Shown here: in pieces, positions 57,045 to 64,000 of the stretch | How positions within the stretch are numbered: position 1 is the first letter of the stretch | Layout of the letters: every line of letters starts with the position of its first letter | NCBI GenBank assembly: GCA_023053545.1 | Contig: JAKZAN010000185.1 | Coordinates: 1-64,000 of the forward strand | DNA from: Lepidurus packardi | Lineage: Eukaryota > Arthropoda > Branchiopoda > Notostraca > Triopsidae | Reading direction: 5' to 3' | DNA length: 64,000 nucleotides | The notes under the pieces: generated by a model | What the model was told of the DNA's origin: nothing | What the model saw: only the letters and a program-made list of their open reading frames with translations | Databases searched by the model: none | Position numbers and translations under genes: made by a program

Positions 57045-58152
57045 ATGAACTCGTTTTCCAAGACCTCATACAGCGCCAAAACGCAGAACATCAACAATTT
57101 CCTTGCTAATGCCGGGCCCGACTTCGACAAGTACTCCCCTCCCCTCATCCCCATTTGCCGACCCACAGATAAGAAAAGCGGACGAATAGCGCTCTGACGA
57201 ATGGCAAACTCAGAACTAATAATTTCAACCCGTTCTCCCGCAAGATGAAGTATCTACCACACATTATCCGCATTCCTTGCCTGCAGAGAGAGTCCCTACT
57301 ACTCCAAATAGACTCAGAAGAAATACCCTGTGCTCGCGTCTAAGCCGATCATCAGCTCATTCCGAAGACATCAGGACATCAGAGCGCGTCTCGAATCAGG
57401 AAACGACTCCCGCGACATCCCGATCTTCCAACAAACAACTTCGCATTTTGAGACTCCCAACTCTTCAGCTAAGATCACTCGAAAACCCATCACGATGATC
57501 GACAACCCTAGGTTGGCAGAAACAGCCACTGATGGATTCTTCAAGCTATAGCGGCCCATGAGCAAGCAGCAGCCTAGGCCTAAAGGAAACACCATCGTCA
57601 AAGAACCAGATGATTCTCTAGACATAACATCCAACTACATCGAAAGCGACGTCGAAGAGATTGATGAGCGGGATAAAGATATGATCCACGACATAGAAAA
57701 CGATAGTTTATTCATGGAAAATCTAAATCTGCATGAAAGGCCACAGACATCCAAAGGGCTTCGCAGAAAGTCCAACATGTCGGGACTCGAAATCATGGAG
57801 GACGACAATGACGACCTGTTGGATTTCAACGACCGGCCTCCCTGCAGGAAGAAGGTTGATTTCGGACTGACGAGTAATACCCCCCAAGAGGAGCTCAAAA
57901 TTCCAATTCGGTCGATGTACGTCGATAACAAGTACACTGCTTATGCCATTCTGTATTTTCGTACTTAGAAAACTGGTGCATCCGATTTCAGCGCATTTCC
58001 GGCAGGACCACGGGTTCAAGAAGAAGAAGGTAGAGGATCTGATAAAGTTCAACGTGAGTTCGATCAAGAAATCTAGCAGCCAGCTGAGCGTGCCTTTCTA
58101 GTCTTCGATCGGACCCGAGTTCTTGTCTCTGTTCGCCAACAGCAACTCCTGA
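57045..58152 (+). CDS. Polar, acidic protein, unrecognised, 331 aa
   Basis: Exons 57045-57130, 57169-57249, 57287-57931 and 57969-58152; introns 38, 37 and 37 nt, all frame-shifting and all ending in AG before a phase-2 codon. The protein is mostly disordered, with an N-terminal Asn/Ser/Lys part, an acidic region (SDVEEIDERDKDMIHDIEND) and a short C-terminal helical part (HFRQDHGFKKKKVEDLIKFN). No family recognised. Confidence 0.72.
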
Positions 58153-58277
58153 GTACTCAGATTTAGTCTTGCTGCATTCTATATTTTTAGTAATAATTAA
58201 TTGACGTTGGGTCAAAGCTTCTATCGTTCTTTCACTAGTTAAATACTATTTTAGAATACTTGCTTAAAAATACCCAA

Positions 58278-60011
58278 TCACTGTCCACTCTCTACTCTGC
58301 CTTGCAGTTTCACGTTGGGCTCTAGCATCGTCACGTGGTTCGTGAAACCCCCCGCTGTCAGGCCCCCAAACAGATAGACGCTACCATCCTCAGACTCACA
58401 ACTCGCTCCAAAACAAATTCGGGGTCTCTCTTACTCAGTATAATAGCCCTTACGCCGGGGGTCCTTGATGCGTGCTGGCGCTACCTCTGTAAACATAGCC
58501 ATTCCGATGTGGTAGATATGGAAGTGCCCCAAAAAGGGCGACTCCATTTAGTTGTTCTTGCCTCCATAAATAACAATCAGGTTATTCTTGTTGAGGTAGG
58601 CCAGTGTATAGCCCTAGCAGGGTGCTGGAGCATTCCCTGAGAACTCTACTGGCACCACAGTCTTGCTAGATCTTTGGAATCGATATAGTTTGTTCTGGGC
58701 ATCTCCTGCCTCATTTTTTCCGCCATAAATATACGCTCCATCCTGAGTCATGCAGAGCGAATGGTTGTAGAGACACAGGGGGAGGTCATTGCACTTCTAG
58801 AGGCTTCGGGCAGAGACATCAAGCAGATAACAGTCTTACCTGTAAGACTCCACTGTCCTTCCACCCGTAATTAGTAATGCGCTAGAATCAATAAAGCAGG
58901 AGGCATGAGAATACCTGGGCTCGAGTTGACTGTTTTATTGGAAGTAGTTAGAATTGATAGACATTTTGTTGAGATCGATCAGCTCTATGTTCTGAGCCAA
59001 CCTTCGTTTTTCACGTGATGTAGCTTCCCGAAAACCACCTAGAATTATGATCCTTCCGTCTCCTAGACTCTCAACAGTGTGGAACGACCTCCTACGGTAA
59101 CCTTAGATCTAATATTTAGACCATTGGTGGGAAATAGTGTCATAGTATTCGATGGCATGGCTCAAACTGTTGGAAGCACCCCCAAAAACATAGATTTTAT
59201 TGAGGTAGAAAACCACCCTGGCACCTTCACGACATTCTGGAGGAGTACCATGGCTTGGTAATTGAGTGAAGGTGGGTTTGACCGACAAGGCTTCTAGGTA
59301 ATTCTTTCTGATCTTGGCCTCATATTCCTGCTGTTGTTTCTTTTTCTTGTCCTAGGATTTAAGAATGTTGGGGAAAAGAATCCTTTGCAGACTCTAGCTA
59401 TACTGTGGTTTTGGAACTTCCTATTTTCTTGAGCCTAGACTCGTTAGCACGGGCGGGATCAGACTGATAGAACGAGCCTTGGCTGCCAATTATTTTTATC
59501 TTCTCAACTCTTTTTCCATTTGGCCGATTAGCATGTTCTTTTCGAGGTTGTACCTCTATACGTACCCTGACAGGTCGGCGGCGTTCTGCCTAATGCACTT
59601 CATGAGCTTATGGGTCCCAGGGACTAGAGTCCGCGAGCCTGACCTTTATGTTATGGGAGGTGGTAGGGGATCATTTTTCGGTATTAGAGGGGGATTTCCC
59701 TAGTCGAGGAGATCGTTAGCAAAAGAGTAGAGTTCGAATTTCTTGAAACCCGGCTTACTCCCCATTAAGCTTTATTTCGAAAGTAGCGAACAAATATGCA
59801 CTCTCTGTGGACTTTGACTGCTCCTATAGGATAAGTTACTCGCTGGATTATTCAGAGACTCTTCTCCTTAAGCAACCTTCAGACGGGGCAGACTGAAGTA
59901 CTGTCTTTTGGTCTCCTTGAACCGAGAAGCTGCTTCTTCCGCATGACGCTGTCCGATAGGGATAAGGGGTTTGGATCTGTCTGAATCTAGAGCTTTGAGG
60001 CGTTGGGCCAT
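58278..60011 (-). CDS. Kelch-repeat beta-propeller protein, 577 aa
   Basis: Single frame, ATG 60011 to TGA 58278-58280, more than twenty TAA/TAG as Glu. The N-terminal 240 residues are polar and partly helical. Kelch units follow from about residue 255: NKIYVFGGASN, GRIIILGGFRE, SALLITGGRT, GAYIYGGKNEAG, NLIVIYGGKNN and GSVYLFGGLTAGG, with the family's double Gly and spaced Trp/Tyr. No BTB or other known domain, so it is likely a protein-interaction scaffold. Its start codon is 78 bp from that of the divergent WD gene. Confidence 0.86.
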
Positions 60012-60089
60012 CTATGACTTTAATATTTTTATTGCGACTCTACGCCTTATCGATAATTTCATTAATCCCAATCCAAAGTACTTGAAATA
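60012..60089. promoter_or_regulatory. 78-bp shared region between divergent start codons
   Basis: Separates the ATG of the kelch gene (60011, minus) from that of the WD gene (60090, plus). AT-rich, no obvious symmetric motif; it must carry both 5' UTRs and promoters. Confidence 0.5.
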
Positions 60090-61085
60090 ATGGTAATTCT
60101 GGATACTCTCGCCACTCCCGATCACAGGCATGTCATCGGTGTTAACCTCAAGGGAGCCTTGCATATCTGGGACCTGAAGGCTGCCCTGGACTTCGAACAG
60201 GCAGAGACGACTGCGACCAGCGTCTACTTCCCCCAAGCCCGTCTCAAGCTTCCGGAAGGATATAGTACGAAGCTCGAATCGCTTTCACCAACCAATTTGC
60301 TGATCGTCTGCCCAGAATCACTTCTAATAACAACCTACTCGAAGCTACTCTCTAAAATGAATAGCGGAAGCAATGAGTCAGTATTCGACGATTTCGCGAC
60401 CAACATTCCCAACACGATTCTGAGTAGCACAACCGACTACTTTAATATTGTCAGGCAGCACCCAGTCAACCCGCAGAGACTCTTCATAGGCTGCGCCAGT
60501 GGTTCTGTTGTAGAATATGACATTTAGCACAACTCAGTAGTCGCCAAAATGCAGACACAGAATACGGGACTTGGTCTCTCAGTCAACTACCAGGATGAGG
60601 CTGTCATGGGATTGGGCATCAACATGAGCAATAACAGAATTGTCATAGGCAATGGCGGTGGCAGCCTCAAGGTTTTGGATATGCACACAATGAAGGTGGA
60701 GCAGCATTTGTCCCATCGAGGCTAGACTGCTTTCTCATCGATTAAGACTCTGGAGATAGCTGAAAACAGTGAAGTATTCGTTTGCCACCAAGACTATATC
60801 ACCAAGTGGAACCTCTTAATCAATGGCCTCGTATGTTCTTACGAGCCTGGATTCGAGTGCCAAACGATGTTGGCTACTGACCAGGAACTCCTGGTAGGTG
60901 GAACTGTGCCCTAAATCCTTCGGATCAGTCTGACAGAAGGGGGGGCTTTCCGGAAATGGGACACTTCCTTCAACTGCTGCTTTGGGATAAGGAAGATCAA
61001 CAACTCACTTTCGATGGGGTGCGGGACTGGAAACATGGTGGATGTGTACGGAGGGCTGAACCGTGTGCTGAGCCTGAGCATGTGA
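60090..61085 (+). CDS. WD-repeat-like beta-propeller protein, 331 aa
   Basis: Single frame, ATG 60090 to TGA 61083-61085. Repeats are degenerate: GVNLKGALHIWDLKAAL, LFIGCASGSVVEYDI, RIVIGNGGGSLKVLDMHTM and VFVCHQDYITKWNL give the rhythm of a seven-bladed propeller without many GH/WD pairs. The length fits a stand-alone WD subunit such as THOC6-like proteins, but I cannot assign it. Converges on the HECT gene with about 106 bp between stops. Confidence 0.76.
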
Positions 61086-61191
61086 TGTGAACATATACTT
61101 GTAGAGTGGAGTCTGAGGAGAATATATGATGGATGCAGAAGAGTACATTCTAAAATATCAATATTATTAAAGTTGGAGTCGGAATACAGTC

Positions 61192-64000
61192 TCAACAGAA
61201 GTAGAACCCGCTATCTTCAGTGATCGCCAGCATCAGTTTCTACTTTAGCAGTTTTTTGTTCTGGTAGTCTGGCAGCTTGAACAGGTTCATGCACGTATGC
61301 GCTGTTGGCAGGCTCTCGCTACTGTCCACGCGGCTAATCTTGAACGGCGGCTGCAACGCTCGGAAACCCATCAATGGGGCTCGCGAACACGCAGTCACGA
61401 ATCTCAGGAACCGCTCTGCGTCTGCTTCCTCTAGTTCAGAAACCACCTGCCATAGGTGTTGTATTGTTGGGTCCTTAGAGGAATAGCCAGAGTATACAAC
61501 ATAGTATTTTAGGTCTTAGAAATCTATCTTCATGTTATCCCCTGAAATAAGTTTGTTGAGTTCATTATGGTTGAAGATCATGAACCACTAGTCCTTCACA
61601 AGAGTGTTGAAGCCTTTCCTGAACATCTTGCTTTGTCTGAGGATCTGCTTGTTGACGATCTCGTCGGCGTAACTCATGATGAAGTCCATCCTGTTATCTG
61701 CGTTGAGAGGCTCTCCCTTGTACTCGAACTCGTAGGCTGCAATTGTTGAGACAGGGGCCCTCTTGAGTTGCACCAGATTTCTATAGATTTCCTTATCGAT
61801 GAATTGGAGATCCTCCAACTGGTTCTGGCGGCCTTGCATCAGATTAAGGAAAGGAGGACAAAACTTCGGCTAAATGAGGATTCCGGAGTAAATAGCTTTG
61901 CCGACAAGTGCCCCGGCCAGTTTATACTCTTCATCTCTGTAAAAGTTGTCCTGGGTCGGTGTCGGCATGAACTCCCCCTTCTCGCTCACACTCACAAACA
62001 GTCCACAGCTGGCCGAAAAGAGCTGTTTCATAACTCTGTTCAGGAATTACTTGGTCAGCCCACCACCATCAATACCTTCTTCTCTCATTCCGAACCGATT
62101 CACAAAGGTTATCCTCAAAGGCGCCCTCAGATCTCGTTCTGATAGGTCGCGCATAGCATCTTGGAACTCTTGTCCCCGCCTCACAGTCATGCTAATTGAA
62201 GGCAAATCTAATTCATTCTTTCAACAGGAGTATGGCGATGAAAAAGGGTAGTTACGTTAATGGGACCTGTTCTTCGAGGCATAAGACACGAATTTCTCGA
62301 GTCTCTTCTCGAAGCTCAGAGCGAAAGGCACCTTTTCTAAGTACTTCGTGGTGAGACATTTGCTGTTCTCGTTGAAGAAGAAGTTTTTGAGCTAGGTCGT
62401 CAATGAGCTCCCCTGGAAGATCTTGGTGTCCAGAAGTTGGGTGCGATAGTTTTTAGCGTAGATTGCATTGATCAGGATCACCGCCTTCGATAGCACTGCT
62501 CTCTCGCTATCCGGAGAGTTAGAGAAGCTCAGTTAGTGAACCGTACGCATGATGAGTCCAATGATGCCACTCATCTCGGCTCTACTAAACCCATGGGGCT
62601 GTTTTACGAAGTCAATGTCATCGAGCACCGAGAAGTATTTGTGGAGACTCAGGATAAAGAGCTGCAAAAGACTGTATATAAAGCTGCGCTTGTGGAGTTG
62701 CAGAGACAGATTCTTAGCGTTGGCGGCATCGAGCACCCTCCACAACTTGTCTCCGAAGCTCCTACTATATAGTCTCTCGAAGATGGGTCGGTAGCTATCT
62801 TTGAAGAATTCTAGGATTTTGACGAAGATCTCGCTCAGGAGTTTGATACTAAATTGGATGCTAGCCAGTCTGTTGGGCTAGAGCAGAGGCTTGCAGACCT
62901 CCTCAAGACAAGCTTCTAGGTAGTCGACGCAACGTTCAACATATTTGTCGACGGGAATGCTGCCGAGAAAGGTCTAAAACAAAGGATGAGACCGGATTTT
63001 TTACTCAGTCTGCTAGTAATTCTAATCAGTTTCTACGGAGGCTTTCTCGAAGAAGCTTTCAAGAATCTACTGCTTTGTTGTAGCCCAGTACCCGTCGAAG
63101 ACTATAGCATGCAGATACAGTAAGCAGTTGACCTCCTGGATTTGATTTGACTGTAGCTTGAACTCCGTAGAGACACTCTCGAAATAAGCGAGTAGACGTG
63201 AGTTTCGGTAGTATTAAGCGTACTTCGATGGTCGGATTTATGGAGTGATATGCAGTTAAATGAGTTTTCGACGGTTGAAGATACTCAACATAAAGGACTC
63301 GGGATAGTGGGCGTACTAGAGCATCGAGGCCACAAACCACTTCGAAGTCGCTAAGGACGTGTCTGGAAACAGAGTTTCTTCGAAGGGCAGGATTATCTGA
63401 TTGAACAAAAGTTCACGGGTGTGGGGAGCCACCAGCTCTTTCTTAAAAGCAGTCATGATACAGTTGCTCACCACTTTGTCCCTCATAAGGCAGGATACAT
63501 GTTCATGCTACCCTTCCCTCAGAAAGCGATTCAAGAACTCTTCGTATGCGGCTTCGAGGCCAAGGCGCGTGACGCAAAAGTAGACCAGCTTATAGAGCTG
63601 GAATATTTGGAAACCTCCTTTTTTGAAGATGTGTGCGATGATGGGAGCGTCGAGCTGTTCCACGCTGAACAGAGACAAGAGGAGCCTGTTCATGTAGGAT
63701 TGGTACAGGTTGAAGTCACGGGGCTCGATGAAGAGGAGAGTGCGGAAAAAATAAGGCATATTGTAGGCTGCACGGGACATGAGTTTGTTGTATTTATTGA
63801 GTTCGGTCTGGTATTTGGTCTCCAGGATGAAGTCTAGTTTGTCCGAGGACTCGTCCAGAAGGCTGTTGATGGTGCGGACACGCGCCAGCTTGGTCCTGAT
63901 GAGGGACTGGATTTTTCTGAGATACTCTTACTTTCTGCACTGTTTTTCTTTGATGTCTTTAGAGTTTTTGAGTTTCTTGAGGAACTCGTCCTTCTTGGTA
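61192..64000 (-). CDS. HECT E3 ubiquitin ligase, UBE3C-like, C-terminal 919 residues (5' end beyond the window)
   Basis: Minus-strand exons 62256 to beyond 64000, and 61192-62207; intron 48 nt. At the window edge the frame reads EEYLRKIQSLIRTKLAR, an IQ-like motif. A long helical region follows, then the HECT domain: VPFALSFEKRLEKF, ISMTVRRGQEF, EEGIDGGGLTKEFLN (the Glu is TAA 62047-62049), LAGALVGKAIYSGILIEPKF, ISGDNMKIDFEDLKYY and LPTAHTCMNLFKLPDY with the catalytic Cys at codon 61291-61293, ending GFYFC. The IQ plus late HECT order and the wording fit UBE3C/Hul5, which extends ubiquitin chains at the proteasome. No truncation apart from the window edge. Confidence 0.93.

Noticed and set aside
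719..63837. Apparent pseudogenes or split genes caused by many TAA/TAG interruptions
   Set aside because: The interruptions vanish under the reassigned code; the frames continue with intact family motifs on both sides.
128..64000. Reading TAA/TAG as glutamine (Tetrahymena/Paramecium code)
   Set aside because: The C4A2 telomere first suggested it, but invariant-Glu columns in five unrelated protein families carry TAA/TAG, while invariant Gln use CAA/CAG.

Overview
This is the left end of a macronuclear chromosome of a ciliate, most likely a peritrich (oligohymenophorean, Vorticella/Carchesium/Campanella group). It opens with eight CCCCAA telomere repeats. Only TGA ends genes. TAA and TAG occur in frame in almost every gene, and where the protein family fixes the residue they sit at conserved glutamates, not glutamines (complex I 75 kDa subunit, a P4-ATPase, casein kinase 1, a Pol I subunit, a HECT ligase). 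That is the peritrich nuclear code (UAA/UAG = Glu). All gene models below use this code. Introns are very short (26-64 nt, most often 28-50), GT...AG, and many genes have none.

Layout: 1-52 telomere; 128-8851 a subtelomeric coiled-coil gene, Notchless/Rsa4, an alpha/beta hydrolase, an ERK-type MAP kinase, a coiled-coil gene and the complex I 75 kDa subunit; 9.4-13.2 kb a decayed RBR copy, an intact membrane RBR-like gene, a coiled-coil gene and a small gene; 13.5-18.2 kb ciliary-type genes, a small TIM and a DSP-fold protein lacking the catalytic Cys; 18.3-24.5 kb a Neo1/ATP9 flippase and an Aurora-like kinase; 24.7-25.6 kb five identical 5S rRNA genes on the minus strand; 26-33.5 kb two unrecognised genes, the Pol I largest subunit and a membrane protein; 33.6-43.7 kb a TRAF-type zinc-finger protein, a methyltransferase, several unrecognised genes, a SANT/Myb protein and an AGC (MAST-like) kinase; 43.7-53.3 kb an unrecognised gene, a J-domain protein, a coiled-coil gene, a Get2/CAML-like membrane protein, casein kinase 1, a RING protein, Tim44 and a TBC RabGAP; 54.2-64 kb a Myb factor, Bud13, an unrecognised gene, a kelch protein, a WD protein and the 3' part of a UBE3C-like HECT ligase that runs off the right edge.

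The genes do not form operons or a pathway cluster. They are a random housekeeping sample (ribosome assembly, rRNA transcription, mitochondrial import and respiration, splicing, signalling, cilia), packed with 60-130 bp between many divergent or convergent neighbours. I saw no viral, transposon, CRISPR or tRNA feature. The most interesting content is the code evidence, the gene 75 bp from the telomere, the 5S array, the Cys-less phosphatase and the decayed RBR copy.
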